Part shown: positions 1-7,468 of the stretch, one piece after another
Position numbering within the stretch: position 1 is the first letter of the stretch
Layout: each line of letters starts with the position of its first letter
Assembly: GCF_002871795.1 (NCBI RefSeq)
Contig: NZ_PNHL01000002.1
Location: forward strand, 37,892 to 101,891
From: Brachybacterium sp. UMB0905
Lineage (GTDB): Bacteria > Actinomycetota > Actinomycetes > Actinomycetales > Dermabacteraceae
DNA: 64,000 nucleotides
Reading direction: 5' to 3'
Translations under genes and position numbers: made by a program
Notes under the pieces: generated by a model
What the model saw: only the letters and a program-made list of their open reading frames with translations
Database searches by the model: none
Told to the model about the DNA's origin: nothing

Positions 1-111
1 CCCCTCGCTGAGCTGGCGCCACTGCAGCCCGCCAGAAGGACGGCGGGAAGAGTGATCGCCATCGCGGCAACCCGAACTTGTCGCACAGCAGATCCTTCCA
101 GCAGTAGAGAC

Positions 112-134
112 TGCGCGCGCCCGACTCGGCGCGC
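112..134 (-). terminator. Candidate hairpin after the small secreted-protein gene
   Basis: GCGCGC at about 113-118 can pair with GCGCGC at 129-134 around a loop of about 10 bases, directly beyond the stop of the gene ending at 137. There is no U-tract, so termination is only inferred. Bases 1-111 hold no gene I can recognise. Confidence 0.3.
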
Positions 135-136
135 TG

Positions 137-535
137 TCACACGCGAAGATCAAATTTGGTGTTGACATCCGAGTTCATGCGAAACTTGGATCCGGGGGCC
201 AGGTTCTTAATCGCCACCCACTGGGCCTGAGAGAATCCGAAGGTATGCTTCTTTGATCCCATGGTGGAGTTTCGCCACGTGCCTCCGGAGTGGTACTGTC
301 CCCAGCTTGTGACATAGGGTGTGAGGGTGGGGAAGTAGACGCGATTTACGTTAACGTCGAGGCAGTCTGAACCGCTTGGCTTTGTTCGAGTTTCTCTAGT
401 CTTCACACTGTTCATTGAAACGCAATTCGCGGCGGAGCTGGGCGGTGCGGTAGAAATGTCAGACACGCCAATTATTCCAAGCGTGACAAGACCGATGGCC
501 AGAATTCTTGCAACCCGAGTTCTCGTTGGAGCCAC
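137..535 (-). CDS. Small secreted protein of unknown function
   Basis: A 132-residue protein starting at GTG with a purine-rich GAGGGGGAG stretch just upstream. The N-terminus is a typical Sec signal: Arg-rich residues 1-10, a hydrophobic core (ILAIGLVTLGIIGV) and a likely cleavage near SSAA-NC at about residues 34-37. The mature part has two cysteines (CVSMNS, SDCLDV), could form one disulfide, and is rich in Ser, Thr, Asn, Lys and aromatics (SWGQYHSGGTWRNS). Base composition is clearly more AT-rich than all neighbours, which suggests recent acquisition. It is transcribed away from accE with no partner gene visible. I do not recognise the family. A lactococcin-972-type bacteriocin was considered because of size and the GGTW motif, but the rest does not fit. 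Confidence 0.65.
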   Translation of the reverse strand: MAPTRTRVARILAIGLVTLGIIGVSDISTAPPSSAANCVSMNSVKTRETRTKPSGSDCLDVNVNRVYFPTLTPYVTSWGQYHSGGTWRNSTMGSKKHTFGFSQAQWVAIKNLAPGSKFRMNSDVNTKFDLRV

Positions 536-793
536 GACTCCCCCTCTAATGCTTTGACTTTCGAGCAGCTTCTATGGTGCCCGTCTCAGCAGGAGAATAA
601 CGGACTTTGCGAGGTTCCGCGCCGGACCGGTGGACTGTTATGAACTCGTTACCCACCGTTGGCAGGCGCGCCGGAAGGCGGGGGTAGCGGCGGCCCGGGG
701 CGACTCCAGGAAAGCGGTGCACGGTCCTCATCGGCGACAACGGGTCGATCCGCCGATCACCAGGTCGATCCGCGGCGAGGCGGCCGACCGCCC
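536..793. other. Intergenic stretch between accE and the secreted-protein gene
   Basis: About 258 bases with no coding region I can support. The open frames here are arginine/proline-rich shadows typical of GC-rich DNA. The part nearest 536 is more AT-rich and presumably carries the promoter of the leftward gene; no convincing -10/-35 pair was found. Confidence 0.5.
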
Positions 794-1147
794 TCAGCGG
801 TCCCCGAACTGCCACGCGGTGGGAGTGGCCTGGGCGCGCAGGCCGTGCGCGCGGGGGTAGCACTGCGCGGGATCGTTCCAGGTCCCGGCGCCGGCTCCGC
901 GGCCCTCGACCAGTGCGCGCTCCTCGGCCTCCAGTCGGCTGGTGACGCTCATGGCGGAGACCACTACGGCGATCGCCGCCAGCTCATCATCGGCCAGGTG
1001 CCCCTGCACCAGGCGGACATCGGAGGGAGAGATCGGGGCGGACGGCACCCCATCGGCCGACGACACCCCGGCCGCGACTGCGGCCCCATCGGCTCCGCTC
1101 GTGTCGCCCGGGGCTGCGGGGTTCCCACCCTGCGCTGCCGTGCTCAC
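794..1147 (-). CDS. accE: Acyl-CoA carboxylase epsilon subunit
   Basis: A 117-residue protein matching the small epsilon subunit that stabilises actinobacterial acyl-CoA carboxylase complexes. Diagnostic parts are the [19 protein letters not shown] segment at about residues 44-62 and the C-terminal W-N-D-P...R...P-T-A-W ending at the extreme C-terminus. The first 40 residues are low-complexity Ala/Gly. Its start overlaps the stop of the carboxyltransferase gene by 4 bases (ATGA), so the two are translationally coupled and likely made in stoichiometric amounts. The epsilon family is poorly conserved in sequence, but the context makes the call firm. Confidence 0.85.
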   Translation of the reverse strand: MSTAAQGGNPAAPGDTSGADGAAVAAGVSSADGVPSAPISPSDVRLVQGHLADDELAAIAVVVSAMSVTSRLEAEERALVEGRGAGAGTWNDPAQCYPRAHGLRAQATPTAWQFGDR

Positions 1148-2733
1148 AGCGGGATGTTCCCGTGCTTCTTGGTGGGCTGGGAGTCGCGCTTGGTGCGCAG
1201 GGCCCGCAGCGCCTTCGCGATCTGCACCCGGGTCTCGGCCGGGCGGATCACCGCGTCGATCCAGCCGCGCTCGGCCGCCGTGTACGGGGTGGCGAACTGC
1301 TCCTCGTACTCCGCTTCGAAGCGCGCCCGCTCAGCGGCGACATCCCCGCCCTCCTCAGCGACTTTCCGCAGATCCGAGCGGTGCAGGATGTTCACCGCGC
1401 CCTGTGAACCCATCACCGCGATCTGCGCGGTGGGCCAGGCGAGGTTCACATCCGCCCCCAGCTCCTTGGATCCCATGACGATGTACGCGCCGCCGTAGGC
1501 CTTCCTCGTGATCACGGTGATCAGGGGGACGGTGGCCTCCGCGTAGGCATACAGCAGCTTCGCGCCGCGGCGAATGATCCCGCCGTACTCCTGGCCGGTG
1601 CCGGGCAGGAACCCGGGCACGTCCACAAAGGTCAGCACCGGGATGTTGTTGGCATCGCACAGCCGCACGAAACGGGCGGCCTTCTCCGAGGCATCGATGT
1701 CCAGCGTGCCGGCCAGATGGGAGGGCTGGTTGGCGATGATGCCCACGCTGTTGCCCTCGACGCGGCCGAAGCCCACCAGGACATTGCGCGCGAACATCGG
1801 CTGGACCTCGAGGAACTCCTCCTCATCCAGCACTGTGCGCAGCACTGTGAGCATGTCGTAGGGCTGATTGGGGGAGTCCGGCACGAGCGCATCCAGCGCC
1901 AGATCCGCCGCGGTCGGATTCTCCTCCAGCCGCGTGGGGAAGCTCGGGGCGGGGCTGAGGGTGTTCGAGGGCAGGTAGCTCAGCAGGTCTTTGACGTATT
2001 CGATGGCCTCAGCCTCATCGGGGGCCATGTAGTGGGCCACGCCCGAACGGGTGGAGTGGGTGCGCGCCCCGCCGAGCTCCTCGAAGCCCACATCCTCCCC
2101 GGTGACGGTGCGGATCACATCGGGCCCGGTGATGAACATATGGGAGGTCTTCTCGACCATCACGATGATGTCGGTCAGCGCCGGGGAGTACACGGCACCG
2201 CCCGCCGCTGGCCCCATGATCAGCGAGATCTGCGGGATCACACCGGAGGCGCGGGTATTGCGCCGGAAGATCCCGGCGAACATCGCCAGCGACGCCACAC
2301 CCTCCTGGATGCGGGCGCCGCCGCCGTCGAGGATCCCGATGATCGGCACCCCGGTCTTCAGCGCGAGATCCTGGATCTTCTGGATCTTGCGACCGTGGGC
2401 CTCGCCGAGCGAGCCGCCGAACACCGTGAAGTCCTGGGAGTACACGCACACCTGACGGCCGTCGATGGTGCCGTAGCCGGTGACGATGCCGTCGCCATCG
2501 GGCCGCTTGCGGTCGATCCCGAAGCTGCGAGCCTGATGGCGCACGAACCGGTCGGTCTCCACGAAGGAGCCTTCATCCAGCAGATCGGTGATGCGCTCGC
2601 GGGCGGTCTTCTTGCCGCGCGCATGCTGCTTCTGAACCGCCACCGAATCCGCGGCGGACACCGCCTGCGCATCCCGCTCGCGCAGATCCTCGAGGCGCTG
2701 GGCGGTAGAGAGGGGCTGCGGGGCGTCGGTCAC
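1144..2733 (-). CDS. accD: Acyl-CoA carboxylase carboxyltransferase (beta) subunit
   Basis: A 529-residue biotin-dependent carboxyltransferase of the PccB/AccD5 type. It transfers carboxyl from carboxybiotin to acetyl- or propionyl-CoA, feeding fatty acid or methyl-branched lipid synthesis. Two crotonase-like halves are visible: an N-terminal one with [16 protein letters not shown] and a C-terminal one with [19 protein letters not shown] and [14 protein letters not shown], which form the acyl-CoA and biotin oxyanion holes. Length is normal for the family. The start is GTG at 2733 with AGGAGG just upstream. It is followed by accE with a 4-base overlap and is divergent from birA, whose product biotinylates the partner alpha subunit (not in the window). 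Substrate (acetyl versus propionyl) cannot be decided from what is visible. Confidence 0.93.
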   Translation of the reverse strand: MTDAPQPLSTAQRLEDLRERDAQAVSAADSVAVQKQHARGKKTARERITDLLDEGSFVETDRFVRHQARSFGIDRKRPDGDGIVTGYGTIDGRQVCVYSQDFTVFGGSLGEAHGRKIQKIQDLALKTGVPIIGILDGGGARIQEGVASLAMFAGIFRRNTRASGVIPQISLIMGPAAGGAVYSPALTDIIVMVEKTSHMFITGPDVIRTVTGEDVGFEELGGARTHSTRSGVAHYMAPDEAEAIEYVKDLLSYLPSNTLSPAPSFPTRLEENPTAADLALDALVPDSPNQPYDMLTVLRTVLDEEEFLEVQPMFARNVLVGFGRVEGNSVGIIANQPSHLAGTLDIDASEKAARFVRLCDANNIPVLTFVDVPGFLPGTGQEYGGIIRRGAKLLYAYAEATVPLITVITRKAYGGAYIVMGSKELGADVNLAWPTAQIAVMGSQGAVNILHRSDLRKVAEEGGDVAAERARFEAEYEEQFATPYTAAERGWIDAVIRPAETRVQIAKALRALRTKRDSQPTKKHGNIPL

Positions 2734-2790
2734 GGAGCCTCCTGGCGTGCGCCGAAGAGCACGCGGGTCTCGGGGGTGTGGAACATCGGG

Positions 2791-2800
2791 ATACTACGCT
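2791..2800. promoter_or_regulatory. Overlapping divergent -10 elements for accD and birA
   Basis: The sequence ATACTACGCT reads TACGCT on the plus strand (2795-2800) and TAGTAT on the minus strand (2796-2791). Both match TANNNT. Each would give a leader of about 50-75 bases ahead of accD and birA. Sharing two bases means only one polymerase can bind at a time, a simple way to balance carboxylase and biotin ligase. No good -35 is visible for either. Confidence 0.45.
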
Positions 2801-2882
2801 ACGGGCCGGTCCGGGGCCTGCCACCAGCGCCGTGACCATCAGCAAGTTGACGAGGACGCACACCGCACAGGAGGGATACGCC

Positions 2883-3938
2883 ATGCAGCACCCGGATGGG
2901 CCAGATCGCGTGCATGGCCCACTTCGCGCGGACGGCCCGGATCGCGCGGGCGGTCCGGATCGCGCTGCCCTGCGCGCTCACGTGCCGACGATGGTGCGCA
3001 GCGATGCGGTGCCCTCCACCCAGGACATCGCGGCGGCGCTGCTCGAGCAGGGGCAGCAGCCGCCCTTCGCGGTGACCGCCGTGGAGCAGACCGCCGGGCG
3101 CGGCCGACTGCAGCGCCCCTTCCGCAGCCCGCGCGGCAGCTCGCTGGCCCTCACCCTCGCCTGCCGCACCACACTTTCTCCTGCCACCCGATCCTGGCTG
3201 CCGCTGCTGGTGGGCGTCGCCGCCCATGCGGCACTGATCGCCGAGCTGCCCGCCCTCACCGGGCGCGTAGGCCTGAAATGGCCGAACGACCTGCACACCG
3301 CCGAGGGAGGCAAGCTCGGCGGCATTCTCGTGGAGGGCCGCGGGGAGGACCTGGTGCTGATGGGCATCGGGGTGAACCTGCGCGGCCCGATCCTGGATTC
3401 CGATGGGTTCCCGCTGCCGGGAGCGGCCTGGCTGCTGGGCTCCGGCGGGATGCTGGCCGCCGACGAGGTCACTGCGGGACGGGAGCTCACTGCGGGACTG
3501 GAGCCCGCGGCCGGACAAGAGCCCGCGGCCGATGGAAAACCCGAGGTCGCCCTGGAGCTCGCGCAGCTGCGGCGGCGCCTCGAGGAGACGATCGCCGGGG
3601 CGATCGTGGAGAGTCTGTGCAGGCTCGAGGCAGCCGACGGGGATGCGGAGGCCTGTGGTCTCGCAGAGCGCTACACTATGATCTGCCTCACAGTGGGGCG
3701 GTCTGTTCGGATCGACCCGCTAGGCACCGCGACCGCTGCGGCCCACCACGGCGCCCCGAGCCCCCTGCACGGGATCGCCCGCGGAGTGGACCGCATCGGT
3801 CGTCTGCTGGTCGAGGGCGAGGACGGCGTCACCGCCGTTGCGCTGGGCGACATACAGCACCTGCGGGCGCTCCCGCCCCCAGGCACCATCAGCGACCACC
3901 CTCACCCATCGCATCATCAGGAGGACCACGGGACGTGA
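2883..3938 (+). CDS. birA: Biotin--[acetyl-CoA-carboxylase] ligase
   Basis: A 351-residue group I (no N-terminal helix-turn-helix) biotin protein ligase. It activates biotin to biotinyl-AMP and attaches it to the carboxylase lysine. Visible motifs are STQD near residue 42, TAGRGRLQRPF (biotinyl-AMP loop), the catalytic GLKWPNDL, and KLGGILVE. A C-terminal SH3-like domain follows. ATG 2883 is chosen because CAGGAGGGATACGCC lies directly upstream. Two non-conserved inserts are built from 18-base repeats: residues 4-27 (PDGPDR-like units) and about residues 197-220 (TAGREL, TAGLEP, AAGQEP, AADGKP). The gene is divergent from accD and overlaps the downstream cyclase by 4 bases (GTGA). Confidence 0.93.
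   Translation: MQHPDGPDRVHGPLRADGPDRAGGPDRAALRAHVPTMVRSDAVPSTQDIAAALLEQGQQPPFAVTAVEQTAGRGRLQRPFRSPRGSSLALTLACRTTLSPATRSWLPLLVGVAAHAALIAELPALTGRVGLKWPNDLHTAEGGKLGGILVEGRGEDLVLMGIGVNLRGPILDSDGFPLPGAAWLLGSGGMLAADEVTAGRELTAGLEPAAGQEPAADGKPEVALELAQLRRRLEETIAGAIVESLCRLEAADGDAEACGLAERYTMICLTVGRSVRIDPLGTATAAAHHGAPSPLHGIARGVDRIGRLLVEGEDGVTAVALGDIQHLRALPPPGTISDHPHPSHHQEDHGT
2892..2963 (+). repeat. Four 18-base tandem repeats in the birA N-terminus
   Basis: Units start at 2892, 2910, 2928 and 2946 and encode PDGPDR, VHGPLR, ADGPDR and AGGPDR. The reading frame is kept. They lie before the conserved ligase domain and are probably a dispensable tail. Confidence 0.85.
3471..3542 (+). repeat. Four 18-base tandem repeats inside birA
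   Basis: Units start at 3471, 3489, 3507 and 3525 and encode TAGREL, TAGLEP, AAGQEP and AADGKP. The first two differ at very few bases; the last is most diverged. They lengthen a linker between the catalytic domain and the C-terminal domain. Confidence 0.85.
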
Positions 3939-5170
3939 CCGGCGGCATGCATGACCTCGAGCCTGCTCGGGCGGCGGAGACCTCGCCGCCCGAGGAGCCG
4001 CGCCCGTCCGGGGAGCCGCGCCTGTCTGAGGAGCCGCGCCTGCCTGAAGCTGTCATCCCCACCCGCACCCAGGAGCTGCCGGACCTCTCCCAGACCGATG
4101 CGTCCGATGCCGACCTGGGCGACGCGCAGATCCTCGAGATGAATCGGCGCTTCGCCGAGGTGCGTCGCAGCGTCGGCGCGCTCGAGAAAGTGCTGCTGCA
4201 GGGCCCACGCCTGTTCTCTCGCCACGACCTCGCCGAGCAGCGGGACATTCCCCCGCGCCTGACCTCTGTGTACTGGCGTTCCCTGGGCTTCACTCCGGTG
4301 GACGAGGACACCGTAGTGTTCACCGAAGAGGACTCCTACGCGATCGGGGATCTCGCCGAGATCGTCCAGGACGGTCGGCTGTCCGAGCGCGGCTTCGAAT
4401 CGATCACCCGGGGACTGGGCTTCCATATGGGTCGCCTGGCCATGTGGATCACCGAGGCTCTCGTGGATGAAGCCAAGTCGCGCGGCGACATGGACGACGG
4501 TGAAGCCCGCCAGCGCATGCTCGAGGAGATCCCGGACCTGCTGGACGTCCTCGAGTCGCAGGTCATGTTCGCCTTCCGCCGTCAGTTGGCCGCCTACACC
4601 GCGCGTGCCGGCAGCGAGGCTCTGCACCGCGACACCGATGAGCTGTTCCCCCTCCAGCGTGCCGTGGGCTTCGCTGACCTCGTGCAGTTCACGCGCCTGG
4701 CCCAGGATCTGCCGGGAGCGGAGCTAGCGGACATGGTGGGCCGGTTCGAGTCGATCTGCCGCGACATCATCTCCGTGGGCGGAGGGCGCGTGGTCAAGAC
4801 CGTCGGCGATGAGGTGATGTTCCTGGCCGACACCCCTGAGGACGGTGCGCAGATCGCTGTCAGCCTCTCCGAGACCATCACCGACACGCCGAATCTGCCG
4901 CCGGTGCGGGTGGGCCTGGCCTGGGGGTCGATGTTCTCGCGCTACGGCGACGTGTTCGGCCCCACCGTCAACCTCGCCGCCCGCATGGAATCGGTGGCCC
5001 GGCCCGGCACCGTGGCGGTGGACCGTGAGACCGCGCAGGCCGTGGAGAAAGCCCTGCCGGGCGGCTTCCTGGTCGACGACGGGGAAGACGTGGACCTGCA
5101 CGGCATCGGCGAGGTGCATGTGGCCGCCCTGCGCCGCGGCAGTTGGGCTCCGCTGGACCTCGGTCTGTGA
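3935..5170 (+). CDS. Class III adenylate cyclase, Rv1264-like with N-terminal regulatory domain
   Basis: A 411-residue soluble cyclase that makes cAMP from ATP. The C-terminal catalytic domain (about 235-400) has all key residues: metal aspartates in GFADLVQFT (about 246) and VGDEVMF (about 290), the adenine-selecting Lys in VVKTVGDE, and the Asp, Asn and Arg of GDVFGPTVNLAARME. The N-terminal part (about 65-225) resembles the autoinhibitory, pH-responsive module of M. tuberculosis Rv1264. The first 60 residues hold three EEPR(P/L)(S/P) hexapeptides from 18-base repeats. GTG 3935 overlaps the birA stop (GTGA), with AGGAGG at 3919-3924. No membrane segment is seen. Adenylate rather than guanylate specificity is inferred from the Lys/Asp pair. 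Confidence 0.88.
   Translation: MTGGMHDLEPARAAETSPPEEPRPSGEPRLSEEPRLPEAVIPTRTQELPDLSQTDASDADLGDAQILEMNRRFAEVRRSVGALEKVLLQGPRLFSRHDLAEQRDIPPRLTSVYWRSLGFTPVDEDTVVFTEEDSYAIGDLAEIVQDGRLSERGFESITRGLGFHMGRLAMWITEALVDEAKSRGDMDDGEARQRMLEEIPDLLDVLESQVMFAFRRQLAAYTARAGSEALHRDTDELFPLQRAVGFADLVQFTRLAQDLPGAELADMVGRFESICRDIISVGGGRVVKTVGDEVMFLADTPEDGAQIAVSLSETITDTPNLPPVRVGLAWGSMFSRYGDVFGPTVNLAARMESVARPGTVAVDRETAQAVEKALPGGFLVDDGEDVDLHGIGEVHVAALRRGSWAPLDLGL
3992..4045 (+). repeat. Three 18-base tandem repeats in the cyclase N-terminus
   Basis: Units at 3992, 4010 and 4028 encode EEPRPS, GEPRLS and EEPRLP. The period is the same 18 bases as the two arrays in the adjacent birA gene, although the unit sequence is different. 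Confidence 0.85.
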
Positions 5171-5199
5171 GGGTCCCCGTCCCGGCGGGCCCGGATGTC

Positions 5200-5205
5200 T
5201 AGGAT
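5200..5205 (+). promoter_or_regulatory. -10 element TAGGAT of a leaderless response-regulator gene
   Basis: TAGGAT ends 7 bases before GTG 5213, so transcription would start at or within a base of the start codon. No ribosome binding site is present, which supports a leaderless message. The -35 region is not recognisable. Confidence 0.6.
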
Positions 5206-5212
5206 GGGCCCC

Positions 5213-5911
5213 GTGACACGCTTACTGCTCGTCGAGGACGACTCGGCCATCGCTGAACCGCTCTCCCGTGCTCTGGACCGCGAGGGGTACACGGTCACCC
5301 GCGCGTCCCGCGGTATGGACGCCCTGGCCATCGCCGCCGGAGCCGACCCCGTGGACATGGTGATCTTGGACCTGGGGCTGCCGGACCTGGATGGCCTGGA
5401 GGTCGCGCGCCGCCTGCGCAAGGGCGGTCTGGAGGCCCCGATCCTGATCCTCACCGCCCGGGCCGACGAGGTCGATGCCGTGGTGGGCCTGGACGCGGGG
5501 GCCGATGACTACGTCACCAAGCCCTTCCGCCTGGGCGAGCTGCAGGCCCGCATCCGCGCCCTGCTGCGCCGCGCCCAGGCCGCCGAAGAATCTGCCGGTG
5601 ACTCCTTCGACGTCAACGGCGTGAACCTGGACGTCGCAGCGCGCCGTGCTTACGCCGACGGCGAGGAGCTGGCGCTGTCGGCCAAGGAATATGACCTGCT
5701 CACCGTCCTGGTGCGCGAGGCCGGCAGCGTCGTGACCCGCGATGACCTCATGCGCGAGGTGTGGGGCGCCGAATGGTGGGGCTCCACCAAGACGCTGGAC
5801 ATGCACATCTCGTGGCTGCGCCGCAAGCTGGGCGACGATGCCACCAACCCCCGGCGCATCACCACGGTGAGGGGAGTGGGCTTCCGCTTCGAGACCGGCG
5901 CGGAGAGCTGA
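5213..5911 (+). CDS. OmpR/PhoB-family response regulator
   Basis: A 232-residue two-domain regulator. The receiver has the acidic pair E8-D9-D10, phospho-acceptor D53 in VILDLGLPDLDG, the conserved Thr in ILTARAD and Lys in DYVTKPF. The C-terminal winged helix (about 130-228) ends with the usual TVRGVGFRFE. GTG 5213 is preferred over ATG 5195 because it puts VTRLLLVEDD at the family start and lies 7 bases after a TAGGAT hexamer. The cognate kinase begins 3 bases after the stop. Targets and stimulus cannot be read from the sequence; cell envelope or stress would be typical for actinobacterial pairs of this kind. Confidence 0.9.
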   Translation: MTRLLLVEDDSAIAEPLSRALDREGYTVTRASRGMDALAIAAGADPVDMVILDLGLPDLDGLEVARRLRKGGLEAPILILTARADEVDAVVGLDAGADDYVTKPFRLGELQARIRALLRRAQAAEESAGDSFDVNGVNLDVAARRAYADGEELALSAKEYDLLTVLVREAGSVVTRDDLMREVWGAEWWGSTKTLDMHISWLRRKLGDDATNPRRITTVRGVGFRFETGAES

Positions 5912-5914
5912 CGC

Positions 5915-7351
5915 GTGCGGCAGCGCGTGCTGCAGGCCACGATCATCACGGTGCTGCTGGCCGTCCTGCTGCTGGGCATTCCCCTGGGCTACTCGTGGCT
6001 GGGTCTGACCCGGCAGAACCTCGCCTCGCAGGCCAACACCATCCTGGACGAGGTGCGTGTGGACACCGAGGTGCGGCTCAAGGACGGCGGAGAGCTGGAC
6101 GACGAGCTCCTGCAGCGCCGGGTCGATGAGCAGGCGGATCTGCACATCTCCATCATCGTGGTCTATGACGGGCAGACCTACTCCGCGGGCGAGCCGCCGC
6201 GTGAGGGCGGGCTGAACCGGCGCACCAACGGCGCGATGGGTCAGGCCATCACGGTGCACGTGCCCGAATCCGATGTCCGCGCCCACACGGCCGGCGCATG
6301 GGTGCTGATCATCGTCGCCGGCCTCTCAGCCCTGTCGATCGGTGTGTCGGTCGCGCTGTGGCAGGCCCAGCGGATCTCGATGCCGCTGGCCCGCCTGTCC
6401 CGCCGCGCCGAGGCGATGGGCGCCGGGCGCTCCCGCGGCCCCTGGCAGCCCTCCGGGATTGCGGAGATCGACGAGGTCGCCGAGCAGCTGGCGAACTCCG
6501 GTGCACAGCTGAACGAGCGGTTGGAGGCCGAGAGTCGCCTGGCCTCCGATGCCTCCCACCAGCTGCGCACCCCGCTGACGGCACTGTCGATGCGTTTGGA
6601 CGAGATCCTGGCCACGAGCTCTGAGGAATGGGTGCGCGATGAGGCGCGGATCTCCCTGGAGCAGATCGATCGCCTCACCGAAGTGGTCCACGACCTCATC
6701 AACGCCCCCCGCTCCTCCCAGCGCCGCACACCCGGGGTGGTGGAGCTGCGCACCATCCTCACCCAGCAGAGCGAGGAGTGGTCCCCGGCCTATCGTCGGG
6801 CCGGTCGTGAGCTGCATATCCAGGTGCCGCGCAGCGCCGCGGTCTGGGGCTCCACCGGTCCGCTCACGCAGGTGATCGCCACCCTGATCGAGAACGCCCT
6901 GGTCCACGGCGGCGGCCGCACGTCGGTGAAGGTGCGCCGCAATGAGCACTCCACCGTGGTGGAGGTCACCGATGAGGGCGGCGGCATCGACCCCGAGCTC
7001 GGGCAGCGCGTGTTCGAACGCTCCGTCTCCGGGCCGCAGTCCTCCGGCACCGGCGTGGGCCTCGCGCTCGCGCGGACCCTGGTGGAGGACGACGGCGGGC
7101 GGCTCGAGCTGCTCACCGACACCCCCGCAACCTTCGGCGTCTTCCTCATCTCCGCCCCCGGGGAGGCGGACGACGGCTCCGATGCGACCGATGGGGCGAG
7201 ACGGCCTGCCCGGCCGGGCCGCCGCAGCAGGCTGCCCCGGGGCCGCCGCGCAGACCGTATCCCCAGAGGTGAGCAGCCCGGCAACGCGGATGACTTCGAA
7301 TCCCTCCCGCAGGGCTCGGTGGTGCGCCGCCGCTCCCGTCTGCGCCCCTGA
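5915..7351 (+). CDS. HAMP-domain sensor histidine kinase
   Basis: A 478-residue membrane kinase, partner of the preceding regulator. Order: transmembrane segment 1 (about 9-28), a short extracytoplasmic region of about 95 residues, transmembrane segment 2 (about 127-148), HAMP (about 150-200), HisKA with phospho-acceptor H215 in DASHQLRTPL, and a HATPase with N-box LIENALVHG, G1 DEGGGID and G2 GTGVGLALA. The C-terminal 70 or so residues are Arg/Pro-rich (RRPARPGRRSRLPRGRR) and are not part of the kinase fold. The short sensor region suggests detection at or near the membrane rather than of a large ligand. GTG start 3 bases after the regulator stop. Confidence 0.9.
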   Translation: MRQRVLQATIITVLLAVLLLGIPLGYSWLGLTRQNLASQANTILDEVRVDTEVRLKDGGELDDELLQRRVDEQADLHISIIVVYDGQTYSAGEPPREGGLNRRTNGAMGQAITVHVPESDVRAHTAGAWVLIIVAGLSALSIGVSVALWQAQRISMPLARLSRRAEAMGAGRSRGPWQPSGIAEIDEVAEQLANSGAQLNERLEAESRLASDASHQLRTPLTALSMRLDEILATSSEEWVRDEARISLEQIDRLTEVVHDLINAPRSSQRRTPGVVELRTILTQQSEEWSPAYRRAGRELHIQVPRSAAVWGSTGPLTQVIATLIENALVHGGGRTSVKVRRNEHSTVVEVTDEGGGIDPELGQRVFERSVSGPQSSGTGVGLALARTLVEDDGGRLELLTDTPATFGVFLISAPGEADDGSDATDGARRPARPGRRSRLPRGRRADRIPRGEQPGNADDFESLPQGSVVRRRSRLRP

Positions 7352-7398
7352 ACCTCCCCGGCGCCGCGCAGTATCTGCTCGGACGCCGCGGCGGCCAC

Positions 7399-7462
7399 GC
7401 GGCCCAGACCACGAGCGGCCCAGGACGCGAGCAGCTCAGGACCCGAACAGCTCAGTACACTG
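7399..7462 (+). repeat. Four degenerate 16-base tandem repeats ahead of purK
   Basis: Units start at 7399, 7415, 7431 and 7447. The first two share GCGGCCCAG-, the last two share CAGCTCAG-. The fourth unit carries the purK -10 hexamer TACACT, where earlier units read GACGCG or GACCCG. The repeat fills most of the spacer between the kinase gene and purK. Confidence 0.7.
7456..7461 (+). promoter_or_regulatory. -10 element TACACT of leaderless purK
   Basis: TACACT ends 7 bases before GTG 7469, with no ribosome binding site in between. This predicts a leaderless transcript for purK-purE and possibly the acyltransferase gene. Confidence 0.6.
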
Positions 7463-7468
7463 GCCGCC

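Noticed and set aside
137..535. Lactococcin 972 family bacteriocin
   Set aside because: Size, signal peptide and a GGTW segment are suggestive, but the rest of the mature sequence and its two cysteines do not match, and there is no neighbouring immunity or transporter gene in view.
546..863. A 105-residue leftward open frame downstream of accE
   Set aside because: Arg/Pro-rich composition without any domain, overlap with the accE 3' end and no ribosome binding site; it is an artefact of GC-rich sequence.
2747..3934. Long N-terminal extension of the adenylate cyclase frame through birA
   Set aside because: The extension lies in another frame of birA, is Arg-rich and non-homologous; the real start is GTG 3935 with AGGAGG upstream.
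2892..4045. CRISPR or CRISPR-like array in the 18-base repeats
   Set aside because: Repeats are contiguous without spacers, in frame and inside coding genes.
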